Positions 35,613-44,591 of a stretch of 54,188 bases of DNA are shown here, in pieces. A model generated the notes under the pieces. That model searched no databases. It saw only the letters and a program-made list of their open reading frames with translations, and was not told the DNA's origin. A program made the position numbers and the translations under genes. This stretch comes from Pseudanabaena cinerea FACHB-1277 (GTDB lineage Bacteria; Cyanobacteriota; Cyanobacteriia; Pseudanabaenales; Pseudanabaenaceae). How positions within the stretch are numbered: the first letter of the stretch is position 1; every line of letters starts with the position of its first letter. The DNA is taken from NCBI RefSeq assembly GCF_014696345.1, contig NZ_JACJPY010000022.1, forward strand, positions 1-54,188, given 5' to 3'.

Positions 35613-35823
35613 GGCACTGGTTCCGCCCAATGAGGAGCAGAAAGTCTTATTCAGCAAGGAGTGTAGGAATCTGTTGTCAAAGCTGGTTAACGTGGTTTTT
35701 GAGCAAAAAGTGCCTGTACACCCTGTTTTTGTGTTAGGTTACTGCCATACAAGATTCTTTTAATTAAAACCATAACCCTTGCTATGCTTGGCTTTTACTT
35801 CCTCACTGGGCGGAACCAGTGCC
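35613..35823. repeat. inverted-repeat element, MITE-like
   Basis: Arms at 35613-35636 (GGCACTGGTTCCGCCCAATG plus AGGA) and 35800-35823 are inverted copies with one mismatch in 24 bases, enclosing about 163 bases. Similarity continues slightly outside the arms (CATCTG and its complement). The arms resemble material I associate with dispersed cyanobacterial repeats. Size and shape suggest a non-autonomous foldback element or two nested repeat fragments. No transposase is encoded. Confidence 0.6.
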
Positions 35824-35898
35824 GGCATCTGCGTCACATTTAATGACAAAACAGTATTCAAAACCACTGACTGGGTTGGTATACAACAAGAGCTATCT

Positions 35899-35961
35899 AT
35901 GCGCCAAAGACTTAGCGATCGCTTGAGGTCTTTGGGTATTAATCCAGAAGATGTAACTTAA
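35899..35961 (+). pseudogene. 3' tail of a Uma2-like gene
   Basis: The last codons read MRQRLSDRLRSLGINPEDVT before TAA, which is the typical C-terminal tail of Uma2 proteins (compare LAQKLRSLGVDLDAGI of the gene at 22255). No Uma2 core precedes it. It is a fragment joined to repeat DNA. Confidence 0.6.
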
Positions 35962-35963
35962 AA

Positions 35964-36059
35964 ATGATATGGAAGGACTATAGTAAATGGGCAGAAACCA
36001 TGTCTAGTTTGGAATCAGGAGACTTAGTTAAGGTTGTTGCCATAAAATTTTTTACGTGA
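35964..36059 (+). pseudogene. 5' fragment of a DUF29 gene
   Basis: ATG 35964 reads MIWKDYSKWAETMSSLESGD and then LVKV before unrelated residues and a stop. This parallels the DUF29 start YEQDYGLWAEKMADLLESGR of the gene at 34560. Homology ends after about 24 codons, just before the next glycosyltransferase gene. Confidence 0.62.
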
Positions 36060-36072
36060 TTTTTTAATTCAG

Positions 36073-37020
36073 ATGCCTATTAACAATGAAAAACAGCCTC
36101 TAGTTAGTGTTGGTATTCCAACTTATAATAGAGCAGCTACGTTAGTTAAAGCTATTGAATCTGTATTACAACAGACTTATAGCAATATAGAACTAATTAT
36201 CTCTGATAATGCTTCTACCGACGAAACTCAATCTATATGTGAAAAATTCTGTAATCTCGATCAAAGAATAACTTACATTCGTCAAGAAAAAAATTTGGGG
36301 GCAGCCAATAATTTTAATACTGTTCTAGAATTCGCTAAAGGAGAGTACTTTATGTGGTTAGGTGACGATGATTGGATTTCTTCGATGTACATAGAAGAAT
36401 GTATAGGTATTCTGAGTCTAAATCTTGGTTATTCATTAGTCTCTGGCACTGTAAGTTACTTTGTTGGCAACAAATATTTAGGAGAAGGTAAACACATTAA
36501 CTTGGAACAGAATGATAGATATGACAGGGTGATTAGATATTACGATCAGGTAACTGATAATGGTGTTTTTTATGGAGTAATGAATAGAGAGCAAATACTT
36601 AGCATATCCATGAGAAACACACTAGGAGCAGACTTACTGATGATTGCTGCAATGGCATTTTTAGGAAAAGTAAAAACACTAAAGAATGTTTCTTTAAGAA
36701 GAGAAAGCAGAGAAAATGAGGGATTAGAAACTCTTGTTAAGAGGCTTGGTTTATCACAATTTCATGCTAAATACCCAACACTCAGTTATACAATATCAGC
36801 ATCTAGTGACGTATTTATTAACTCAAGCTATAAGCATTTAGCACTTAATCAAAAAATGTTATTGTTTATTAAAATTACATCATTTTTTGTCTTTTATCGT
36901 CTTTTACCTCACACTAGAAATAGTCTTGTATCGTTTATCGCGTCAATAACACCAAAGTTACTATATCCATATTTTCGTAGAGTTTATCGTATTCTTCAGA
37001 CTATACTGTGTAAACTATAA
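36073..37020 (+). CDS. family 2 glycosyltransferase
   Basis: A 315-residue GT2 enzyme. The N-terminal GT-A fold has VSVGIPTYNRAATLVKAIES, IELIISDNASTDETQS and the metal site WLGDDDWI. The C-terminal 60 residues are hydrophobic (LLFIKITSFFVFYRLL) and may associate with the membrane. It transfers a sugar to the growing surface glycan; donor and acceptor cannot be told. It opens a run of collinear genes after the degenerate stretch. Confidence 0.93.
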   Translation: MPINNEKQPLVSVGIPTYNRAATLVKAIESVLQQTYSNIELIISDNASTDETQSICEKFCNLDQRITYIRQEKNLGAANNFNTVLEFAKGEYFMWLGDDDWISSMYIEECIGILSLNLGYSLVSGTVSYFVGNKYLGEGKHINLEQNDRYDRVIRYYDQVTDNGVFYGVMNREQILSISMRNTLGADLLMIAAMAFLGKVKTLKNVSLRRESRENEGLETLVKRLGLSQFHAKYPTLSYTISASSDVFINSSYKHLALNQKMLLFIKITSFFVFYRLLPHTRNSLVSFIASITPKLLYPYFRRVYRILQTILCKL

Positions 37021-37043
37021 AGAGGAATAAATTTAAAAAATAT

Positions 37044-38144
37044 ATGCAAAAAAAAATTATTAAAAAGCTTCTAGGCAAAATATATTATGGTGCCAAGCCT
37101 CAAATATGCATGGATGTTATAGCGTGGGCAAAAAAAAGAGGTTTAGATACTATTGAGACCTATCCACCAGTTTTATGTGAAGTTGAGCCCTATGTAATAG
37201 AAGATCCATTAGCAAAATCACATTTTGATATTCATTATGATGTACTATGCCGTCCACAGGCTTTGGTTTTAATTAAAAATGCGATTATTAAAGATGCCGA
37301 TGGTTTAGTTCAATTGCCAGACGGACAGGTATGTTATGAAGGAAACTGGCATTTACCATACTTATTAGAAAATCCTGCATATCGTCGCTATTTTGCTAGA
37401 AAACGTTATTTAAAGGGAAATATCTATTCTTTATTATCCCTATGGTCGAAAGAGTTTTATCATTGGTTCTACGATGTTTTACCTCGACTTGAGTTTGTTT
37501 TACCGCACCTTCCTAGTGATACAAAATTCCTAATTCAAGAAAATCCCCATAACTATCAATTAGAATCGCTACAAGCTTATGGAATTGATTTAGATAGGTT
37601 AGAGATACAATCTAATGGTTTAGATACAAAAGTAGAAAGGCTTTGGTTTGCAAATCCTATTGGAGTTACTGGCATGAGTTCAGCATATCCTTTACAGGTT
37701 GTATCAAATAGGCTTAAGAGGTTTTTCAAAATAAAAGATGTTGGGATCAAAAAACATAGAATTTATATTTCGCGAAAGTTAGCTGGTTGTAGAAGAGTTG
37801 TAAATGAAGTAGTACTAGAACCTATACTAAATGAATTTAGATTTGATATCATACATTGTGAGCATTTATCCTTAGTTGAGCAGATACAACTTTTTGCTAA
37901 TGCAGAAGCAATCGTGGGTCCTCATGGAGCTGGAATGATACATATGATATTTGCTCCAAACAACATCTCAACAGCAGAGATCAGTCCACTTTCTGCTTCT
38001 ATACCACCTTGCTATGCTATTTTGGCAAAACAACTTGGACATAAATTTACTAGATTAGATGCTGATTTATCATCTGATCTTACATTATCTGATATGAATC
38101 TTGAACCTGCAAAACTCTGTGATTGGATAAAAAGTCTTTCTTAG
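37044..38144 (+). CDS. family 61 glycosyltransferase
   Basis: A 366-residue GT61 (DUF563) protein. The typical core includes FYHWFYDVLPRLEFVLPHL, the RIYISRKLAGCRRVVNE region and IVGPHGAGMIHMIFAPNN near the C-terminus. Plant and animal members are xylosyl- or GlcNAc-transferases; bacterial members are found in polysaccharide loci. The N-terminus has no membrane segment, so it should act in the cytoplasm on a lipid-linked intermediate. Gap to the next gene 113 bases, without a clear terminator. Confidence 0.94.
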   Translation: MQKKIIKKLLGKIYYGAKPQICMDVIAWAKKRGLDTIETYPPVLCEVEPYVIEDPLAKSHFDIHYDVLCRPQALVLIKNAIIKDADGLVQLPDGQVCYEGNWHLPYLLENPAYRRYFARKRYLKGNIYSLLSLWSKEFYHWFYDVLPRLEFVLPHLPSDTKFLIQENPHNYQLESLQAYGIDLDRLEIQSNGLDTKVERLWFANPIGVTGMSSAYPLQVVSNRLKRFFKIKDVGIKKHRIYISRKLAGCRRVVNEVVLEPILNEFRFDIIHCEHLSLVEQIQLFANAEAIVGPHGAGMIHMIFAPNNISTAEISPLSASIPPCYAILAKQLGHKFTRLDADLSSDLTLSDMNLEPAKLCDWIKSLS

Positions 38145-38257
38145 TTTTGTCATACCTTAATTAATCACTTATATAATGATTGATATGACTTAGGCAAAAA
38201 GATCATCTAAGTAGTCGATAAAACTATATTGCATATTAAGACTTTAATTAACTACTT

Positions 38258-39313
38258 ATGAAAAAACTTTTAGTTACAGGTTCGTCTGGATTGATTGGTT
38301 CAGAGGTTTGTATTTATTTTGCGAACCAAGGCTGGCAGATTCATGGTGTTGATAATAACCAAAGAGCCGTATTTTTTGGTACTCAAGGTGATACGCGATG
38401 GAATCAGCAAAGATTGCAGTCACAAATTAAGGATTTTGTGCATCATGAGCTAGATATTCGCGATCGCCAAGGTATTCTTAAATTAATTGAAAACGTGCGT
38501 CCTGATGCGATCGTGCATACTGCCGCCCAGCCTAGCCACGATCGCGCGGCGGCAATCCCCTTTGATGATTTTGATACCAATGCTGTCGGTACATTAAATC
38601 TATTAGAAGCAGCAAGGCAGTTTTGTCCAGAGTCTGCTTTTGTGCATATGTCCACCAATAAGGTATATGGAGATCGCCCTAACACGATCGCCCTCAAAGA
38701 GTTAGACACCCGATGGGATTATGACGATCCTGAGTATGCAGAGGGCATACCAGAAACTTACAGCATTGACCAATCCAAGCATTCTCTATTTGGTGCGTCT
38801 AAGGTTGCCGCCGATATCATGGTGCAGGAGTATGGGCGTTATTTTAATATCCCTACCTGTTGTCTGCGTGGAGGTTGTCTGACTGGTCCCAATCATTCAG
38901 GTGTGGAACTACATGGTTTTTTGAGCTATCTGGTCAAGTGCAACCTAGAGGGCAAGGAGTACAAAATATTTGGCTATAAAGGCAAACAGGTAAGAGATAA
39001 CATTCACTCTCTAGATGTAGCTAAATTTATCGAGTCATTTATCAATGCACCGCGTATTGCTGAAGTCTATAATCTTGGTGGTGGTAAGGCGAATAGCTGC
39101 TCTATCTTAGAGGCTTTTAAACTAGCCGAAAAATATAGTGGTAAGGCAATGCAATATATTTACCTTGATGAAAACCGTATCGGCGATCATATTTGCTACT
39201 ATTCAGATTTAAGAAAAATGCGATCGCACTATCCTAATTGGGATATCACTATTTCTCTTGAAGAAACTATTCAACAGATTGTTATGTCTTGGCAAAAGCG
39301 TTTATTAGCATAG
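38258..39313 (+). CDS. NAD-dependent sugar epimerase, CDP-paratose 2-epimerase-like
   Basis: A 351-residue extended SDR. The NAD motif is [13 protein letters not shown], the [11 protein letters not shown] segment and the [18 protein letters not shown] catalytic region (Ser, Tyr, Lys) follow. [20 protein letters not shown] resembles CDP-paratose (tyvelose) 2-epimerases, which invert C-2. No paratose synthase (RfbS) or E1 dehydrase (RfbH) is seen, so the natural substrate may be another nucleotide sugar. It has more HIP1-like sites than its neighbours. Confidence 0.85.
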   Translation: MKKLLVTGSSGLIGSEVCIYFANQGWQIHGVDNNQRAVFFGTQGDTRWNQQRLQSQIKDFVHHELDIRDRQGILKLIENVRPDAIVHTAAQPSHDRAAAIPFDDFDTNAVGTLNLLEAARQFCPESAFVHMSTNKVYGDRPNTIALKELDTRWDYDDPEYAEGIPETYSIDQSKHSLFGASKVAADIMVQEYGRYFNIPTCCLRGGCLTGPNHSGVELHGFLSYLVKCNLEGKEYKIFGYKGKQVRDNIHSLDVAKFIESFINAPRIAEVYNLGGGKANSCSILEAFKLAEKYSGKAMQYIYLDENRIGDHICYYSDLRKMRSHYPNWDITISLEETIQQIVMSWQKRLLA

Positions 39314-39361
39314 AAAATGTGAAATGTGTAAAATCATGCAAGTTGCGGGAACGAGTTGGTA

Positions 39362-40120
39362 ATGTATCAGAATCAGGGTAATAGACCAATCTATGAACCT
39401 TTGCCCCCCCAAGAGGCATTGCCAACTATGTACGATCTGCCCAGCGAAAATCCTGAGGAGCCTGGATTGCCTGACGAATTTCATTTGTTACAGCCTGAAC
39501 TATTACGCATTACTTTTCGCCCACCCACCTATCCAGATGATAATTTCTTTACTGCCAGCGATCTCAACTTATACTACGATCCTAGGCATCCACAATGGTA
39601 CAAACGTCCAGACTGGTTTGCGGTATTAGGTGTGCCGCGCTTTTATGATGATTCGGGTTTACGCTTAAGTTTTGTGACATGGCAGGAGGGCAATGCTCCC
39701 TTTATTGTTGTTGAACTAATTTCTCCTGGTACAGAAAATGAAGACCTCGGCAATAATTTACGCGAAATTAATAAACCGCCTAACAAATGGACTGTTTATG
39801 AACAGATGTTGCGTATCCCCTACTACTTTGTCTATAACCGCTATACCAATCAGTTTCAATGTTTTGGTTTAGTCATGAACCGCTATCAACCGTTACCCAT
39901 AGAAGGTTTGGGCGTATGGTTAGAAGAAGCTGGTCTAGGTTTGGGGCTATGGCAAGGAGAATATCAAGGTATTAATCGGCTATGGTTACGCTGGTATGAT
40001 CAAAATCATGAGTGGCTACCCACACCAGAAGAACTCCAAAAACAAAGGGCTGATACGGCTGAGTCAGAACTAGCAAGGTTAAAACAATTGCTTTTGGATC
40101 GGGGTTTAGAGATTTCCTAA
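39362..40120 (+). CDS. Uma2 family endonuclease-like protein
   Basis: A 252-residue Uma2 protein, start ATG 39362 (MYQNQGNRPIYEPLPPQEAL). The core carries KRPDWFAVLGVPRF, then NAPFIVVELISPGTENEDLG and YEQMLRIPYYFVYN, consistent with the PD-(D/E)XK-like fold. The C-terminus ends LARLKQLLLDRGLEIS. It interrupts the sugar genes, as do the other Uma2 and DUF3782-type genes here. No flanking duplication was found for this copy. Confidence 0.9.
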   Translation: MYQNQGNRPIYEPLPPQEALPTMYDLPSENPEEPGLPDEFHLLQPELLRITFRPPTYPDDNFFTASDLNLYYDPRHPQWYKRPDWFAVLGVPRFYDDSGLRLSFVTWQEGNAPFIVVELISPGTENEDLGNNLREINKPPNKWTVYEQMLRIPYYFVYNRYTNQFQCFGLVMNRYQPLPIEGLGVWLEEAGLGLGLWQGEYQGINRLWLRWYDQNHEWLPTPEELQKQRADTAESELARLKQLLLDRGLEIS

Positions 40121-40149
40121 CAAATCATAAAATTTATTTGCAGCATAAT

Positions 40150-40890
40150 ATGAAAACCTTAAAAAGCTTAAAACAGTCTTTTTCTTTATTGTTGAGAGAA
40201 AAAGTCTTACACCACTATCTAATTCCCTACAGTAGATTTGGAGTCCCCGCTTGCATTCTTCAATACATTGAAGATAAAAAAACTCCTTTATCAGTAATTG
40301 ATATTGGTGCTTCAAGAGGAACATTTACCCAATCTTTGCAAATAGTTTATGGTATCAAAAAAGGACTGTTAATTGAGCCTCAACCTATCCTATGCGATCA
40401 ACTGAAGCAAAAATTTGCAGACCCTCAATTTGTGATTTATGAATGTGCGATCGCCGATAGTGAGAGAACTCAAAAAATGGAAGTTCTAAACTGGGACTAT
40501 AGCTCTTCGTTACTAGAAGTTAAGAGAGACATAGATAATGTCAATTCTATTTTAAATTTAGAAGTTAATCAGACAATTGATTGTAAAGTAAGGACACTTG
40601 ACAATATACTTCAAGAAATTCACTGGAAAGAAACCATTGATTTACTAAAAATTGATATCCAAGGTGCAGAGCTAATGGCTCTTAAGGGAGCAGAACAAAC
40701 ATTAAAACGGACGAAGATGATATTTACTGAAGTATCATTCCGTCGCTTATACGAGAATGCTCCAGTTTTTCAAGAGGTATACGATTATTTGCACGACCAA
40801 GGCTTTAAACTATTGACAGTTTCTGATGGTTTTAGAGGAGCAGATGGAGATTTATTACAAGCGGATGCACTATTTTGCCAAGATTTATAA
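40150..40890 (+). CDS. FkbM family methyltransferase
   Basis: A 246-residue FkbM-type SAM-dependent O-methyltransferase. Motifs are VIDIGASRGTFTQSL, GLLIEPQPILCDQL, IDLLKIDIQGAELMALKGAE and the C-terminal FTEVSFRRLY. Start at ATG 40150 rather than the in-frame TTG 12 bases earlier. It probably methylates a sugar hydroxyl or an acidic substituent on the glycan. Two FkbM enzymes are present in this locus (also 47564). Confidence 0.94.
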   Translation: MKTLKSLKQSFSLLLREKVLHHYLIPYSRFGVPACILQYIEDKKTPLSVIDIGASRGTFTQSLQIVYGIKKGLLIEPQPILCDQLKQKFADPQFVIYECAIADSERTQKMEVLNWDYSSSLLEVKRDIDNVNSILNLEVNQTIDCKVRTLDNILQEIHWKETIDLLKIDIQGAELMALKGAEQTLKRTKMIFTEVSFRRLYENAPVFQEVYDYLHDQGFKLLTVSDGFRGADGDLLQADALFCQDL

Positions 40891-40914
40891 TCAGTAGAGT
40901 AAGAGTAGATATTT

Positions 40915-42096
40915 ATGACAACTATTTTTTTGTCTGAAATGTGTGCTGAAGCAATTCATGGGGGGGGGCTCACTTTACATCGAATTTTAGGTAAAGAACT
41001 AGATAAGTTTGACGGTTTTGTCAAAGTAGTAAACTATGACAATGAACCAGAGATAAGTTTAGATAAAATAGACCACTATATTATTTTTCCCTTTGGTAAA
41101 TTTAGACAATGGCTTAGTAAAATTCTTGGTTGCACATTAGCTTACAAAATATTTAAAAATAATTTACTCAGAAAAATCCATAGTTATCGAATTGCACATC
41201 AATTAATTCAACAAAGGACTATAACTAGCTCTACTAAAATGCTAGTATGCCCTCAAGGTGAATTTAGTCTCTATGTCGTTCAAAAAATTAACAAATTGCT
41301 CAATGTACCCTATGTGACTTGGGTAATGGATGATCACTTAGTTAAATGGCAGAACGGCAGTTGGATTTACCAATATGATCACGAACAATTAATGCGAGAA
41401 CATCTACAAAAAGCAGAACAAGTATTTGTAATCAGTCCCAATTTACAGAAATTCTACAAACAAAAGTTTGGCATAGATAGCCAAGTATTATTTTCTCCAT
41501 GTGAATATGTATCTGAGCCATTTCATAGAGTAATCGATCATAATGAGAAATTATCTCTAGCATATTTCGGTAGCATTAGTATCTGGCAAAAAGATGCTCT
41601 TGAATCTCTAGCTCCTCTCATTGAAGAAAATGTAATAAGCTTAGATATATTTACTAATAATCAAGCATCTGTACCTATTGGGTTACAAATAGCAGGAGTA
41701 AATATTTGTAAGCCTATATCACCCAAACTAGTCGCCTTAGAAATTAGAAAATATGATGGAGTAGTTATTCCCATTGGATTCAGCGAAGATGTTTATAACA
41801 TGTCCTATTTTAATATAGCTACTAAAATGTCTGAGTGTGTTGGAAGTGGCATCCCAACTTTAGTAATTGGTGCTGAAGATTCAGCTATGGTTAGTTTCTT
41901 AAGTGATTATGGTGCAGCAGTTCTAGCTACTAGTACTAACAAAGCAGATCTTGCAGCAGCTATTTCTAAGCTCAAAGATCCTGTCATCAGGCAAAAAGTT
42001 TTAGCCAATGCTTACAATGTAGCTCAAATTGATTTGAGTGTAGATAAGATGCGAGAGCATTGGAGTTATGCTAGTCAATTACTAAATTTAGCTTAA
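40915..42096 (+). CDS. glycosyltransferase, GT4-like
   Basis: A 393-residue protein with a GT-B look. The N-terminal IHGGGLTLHRILGKEL has the glycine loop, the middle has VPYVTWVMDDHLVKW, and the C-terminal part SLAYFGSISIWQKDALESLA and ATKMSECVGSGIPTLVIGAED resembles the donor-binding domain. The glycine loop is encoded by an uninterrupted run of nine G (40960-40968). The family call is less certain than for the other GT4 genes because the ExFGxxxxE motif is weak. Confidence 0.75.
   Translation: MTTIFLSEMCAEAIHGGGLTLHRILGKELDKFDGFVKVVNYDNEPEISLDKIDHYIIFPFGKFRQWLSKILGCTLAYKIFKNNLLRKIHSYRIAHQLIQQRTITSSTKMLVCPQGEFSLYVVQKINKLLNVPYVTWVMDDHLVKWQNGSWIYQYDHEQLMREHLQKAEQVFVISPNLQKFYKQKFGIDSQVLFSPCEYVSEPFHRVIDHNEKLSLAYFGSISIWQKDALESLAPLIEENVISLDIFTNNQASVPIGLQIAGVNICKPISPKLVALEIRKYDGVVIPIGFSEDVYNMSYFNIATKMSECVGSGIPTLVIGAEDSAMVSFLSDYGAAVLATSTNKADLAAAISKLKDPVIRQKVLANAYNVAQIDLSVDKMREHWSYASQLLNLA
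40960..40968 (+). repeat. nine-base poly-G tract within a glycosyltransferase
   Basis: CAT GGG GGG GGG CTC codes His-Gly-Gly-Gly-Leu near codon 16. Gain or loss of one G would shift the frame and truncate the enzyme. Confidence 0.95.
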
Positions 42097-42109
42097 TAAT
42101 AACTAAACA

Positions 42110-43291
42110 ATGACAGATATTGCTTTTGTAAAGCCTCAAATAATAGTCATATCTTCAGTTGCTCCTGAGTTAACAAGCGCAGGTCAAGTAATTTTACATC
42201 GTCATTTAAGTAATTTGACTGATTGGGAAGTAAGTGTAATATCTAACCCTTATCAATTTACAAATTCTGTTAAGGATAGATGGCAAACTAGGTTAATTAG
42301 AAGGCTAGAATATACAAGATTTCATCGACTTAGCTATGATTTACAGGTTTTAGATCAAGGAAAGAGTTGGCTTAATATCGTAAATGATGCTCAAAAGCTA
42401 TACACAAAGGATATTCAAAATAGCATTGTTTTAACTGTTGCTCATGGTGATGGATGCTGGGCGGCTCAAAGTTTTGCCCAAAAATATAAACTGCCTTTAG
42501 TATCTATTTTTCATGACTGGTGGCCAGATATTCCTAATATTCATAGACCATTAAAATCTTTGTTATTACAAAGGTTTAGACAACTCTATCTAAAATCTGA
42601 TTTAACACTTTGCGTTTCCGAAGGTATGCAGGAAGCCTTAGGAGAGCATAATAACAGTAGCGTTCTTTACCCTATACCCGAACATCTTAATAATGTTGCT
42701 CCGTTTACTGCTAGTCAAAAAACTAATCCAGTTGAGTTTTTAAAAGTTATATATTTTGGCAACTTATATGACTATGCTGATGATTTAGGGAACTTATTAA
42801 ACTTAACTAAAAGTAACTCTAAAGTACGAGTAGAGGTGCGTGGATCTAATCCTAACTGGACAACAGAGTTTAAGCAGGAAATGCGCGATCGCAACTTGTG
42901 GCTTGACTTTGCACCTCGTAAGGATTTAAATAACTGGTCAATTAGCGCTGATGCTTTTTTAGTAGTGATGAGCTTTGATCCAAATTTGCAGAAACGTATG
43001 GAAACTAGTTTTCCTTCTAAGTTGCCTGAGTATGCTCAGTTTGGTAAACCGATAGTTATTTGGGGTCCTGAGTATTGTTCGGCGATTAAGTGGGGTAAAA
43101 CAGGCGATCGCGCTGTTTGTATAACTGATAAAGATCCAAAAACATTGGTTACAGCCTTAGAAAATTTACAACAGCAACCCAATCTACTAAAACATTATTC
43201 TCAAGAAGCAAAATTTGCGTCTCAAAATGAATTTAATCCTGTTATTATCCAAAATCAGTTTTTAGAATCTATGCAAAATATTTTGCAATAA
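42110..43291 (+). CDS. glycosyltransferase, GT4-like
   Basis: A 393-residue GT-B-fold protein. It has VISSVAPELTSAGQVILHRH at the N-terminus, LPLVSIFHDWWPDIPNI and DLTLCVSEGMQEALGEH in the acceptor domain, and VIYFGNLYDYADDLGNLL with FPSKLPEYAQFGKPIVIWGP in the donor domain. The canonical E-x7-E is not obvious, so the exact family is uncertain. Start ATG 42110, 14 bases after the previous stop. Confidence 0.85.
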   Translation: MTDIAFVKPQIIVISSVAPELTSAGQVILHRHLSNLTDWEVSVISNPYQFTNSVKDRWQTRLIRRLEYTRFHRLSYDLQVLDQGKSWLNIVNDAQKLYTKDIQNSIVLTVAHGDGCWAAQSFAQKYKLPLVSIFHDWWPDIPNIHRPLKSLLLQRFRQLYLKSDLTLCVSEGMQEALGEHNNSSVLYPIPEHLNNVAPFTASQKTNPVEFLKVIYFGNLYDYADDLGNLLNLTKSNSKVRVEVRGSNPNWTTEFKQEMRDRNLWLDFAPRKDLNNWSISADAFLVVMSFDPNLQKRMETSFPSKLPEYAQFGKPIVIWGPEYCSAIKWGKTGDRAVCITDKDPKTLVTALENLQQQPNLLKHYSQEAKFASQNEFNPVIIQNQFLESMQNILQ

Positions 43292-43335
43292 ATCCATTGA
43301 ATCTTTCCATAAATACTCCTCAACCTTACATAGAA

Positions 43336-44577
43336 ATGTATTCTGTCTGCCATTTAACTACTGAATTAACAGGAGGATCAGGAATTGCTACTCAACGTAT
43401 TCATAAAGCCCTACTAGCAAAAAATATATCCAGTAAACTTGTGTTTCGTAAGGGAACAAGTCAGCTATTACATAGTAATAGAGATCATCGCCATACATCG
43501 ATAATATGGCGTAATCTCGAATCTATTGCTACTACCCAACAATGGAAACAAATAGATTCTGAAAGAAGTTTATTCACCAAACCTCAATGGATTTATCAAA
43601 CTAAGCTGCAAGATATTGCGCCCAAAGCGTCACTTATTAACTTACATTGGATATCCCGATGGCTTGATCAACCCAGCTTTTTTAACTCGATACCCTCAGA
43701 TATTCCTGTGGTCTGGTCACTCCATGATATGAACCCAATTACAGGAGGTTGCCACCATGCCTTAGATTGCGATCGCTTTACTAGTCATTGTGCCAACTGC
43801 CCTAGCCTTAAAAAGTCTGGCGATCGCGATCAATCTTGGCAAAACTTTGAAATTAAAGCCAAGCTTTACCAAAAGCTAAACTTACACCTTGTCGGTAACA
43901 GCACTTGGACAACCGCACAAGCTCAAAAGTCTGCCCTTGGCAAATATGCGCGATCCATTCGCACTATTCATTTGGGTATTGATACTAATGAATATCAACC
44001 CATCGACAAAGCGATCGCCAAAGCTGCCTTAAAAATCAACCCTAATCAGTTAGCGATCGCCTTTGCCTGTGCTGACCTCAGCGATCGCAACAAAAACTTA
44101 GCGATTTTAATCGAAGCTATCAATGAACTCGCAAAACATCAATTAATTACTCTCATCATCTTTGGCGCAGGACAAATACCCACCCTCAACTCACAGATAA
44201 ATATTATTAGCCTTGGACATCTATCCTCATCCCATCTGCAAAGCCTAGCCTATTCTGCCGCCGATATTTTTGTCATGCCTAGTCGAATTGAATCCTTTGG
44301 ATTAACAGCCCTCGAAGCAATGGCCTGTGGCACACCTGTACTAGCATTTCGCACAGGTGGCATTCCTGATCTTGTGCATCATCGTGAGACAGGCTGGCTG
44401 GCGGATCAAATTAGTTCAGTGCAGTCCCTATATCAAGGACTAGAATGGCTTGCTCACCATCCTCAAGAATGTCTAGCAATGGGTAAAGCGGCACGCGATC
44501 GTGTTGAAAAAGAATTTAGCTCTCAACTTATGGCAGATCGTTACATCAGTCTCTATCAAGAACTTTTGCATAGGTGA
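43336..44577 (+). CDS. family 4 glycosyltransferase
   Basis: A 413-residue GT4. The N-terminal loop is ELTGGSGIATQRIHKALL. VWSLHDMNPITGGCHHALDC lies in the acceptor domain. The donor domain has VMPSRIESFGLTALEAMACG, with both glutamates of the E-x7-E motif, and TPVLAFRTGGIPDLV. I prefer ATG 43336 because the conserved fold begins right after it; an in-frame TTG at 43297 would add 13 residues. HIP1 sites are denser here than in flanking genes. Confidence 0.94.
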   Translation: MYSVCHLTTELTGGSGIATQRIHKALLAKNISSKLVFRKGTSQLLHSNRDHRHTSIIWRNLESIATTQQWKQIDSERSLFTKPQWIYQTKLQDIAPKASLINLHWISRWLDQPSFFNSIPSDIPVVWSLHDMNPITGGCHHALDCDRFTSHCANCPSLKKSGDRDQSWQNFEIKAKLYQKLNLHLVGNSTWTTAQAQKSALGKYARSIRTIHLGIDTNEYQPIDKAIAKAALKINPNQLAIAFACADLSDRNKNLAILIEAINELAKHQLITLIIFGAGQIPTLNSQINIISLGHLSSSHLQSLAYSAADIFVMPSRIESFGLTALEAMACGTPVLAFRTGGIPDLVHHRETGWLADQISSVQSLYQGLEWLAHHPQECLAMGKAARDRVEKEFSSQLMADRYISLYQELLHR

Positions 44578-44591
44578 AAGCTATACATAAA

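Noticed and set aside
35530-35763. A 77-codon frame with ending PVFVLGYCHTRFF
   Set aside because: It spans the inverted-repeat element and resembles repeat-derived translation; no start signal or family support.
38258-39313. Evidence for a paratose/tyvelose pathway
   Set aside because: The epimerase resembles RfbE, but RfbS and RfbH are missing, so the specific sugar cannot be claimed.
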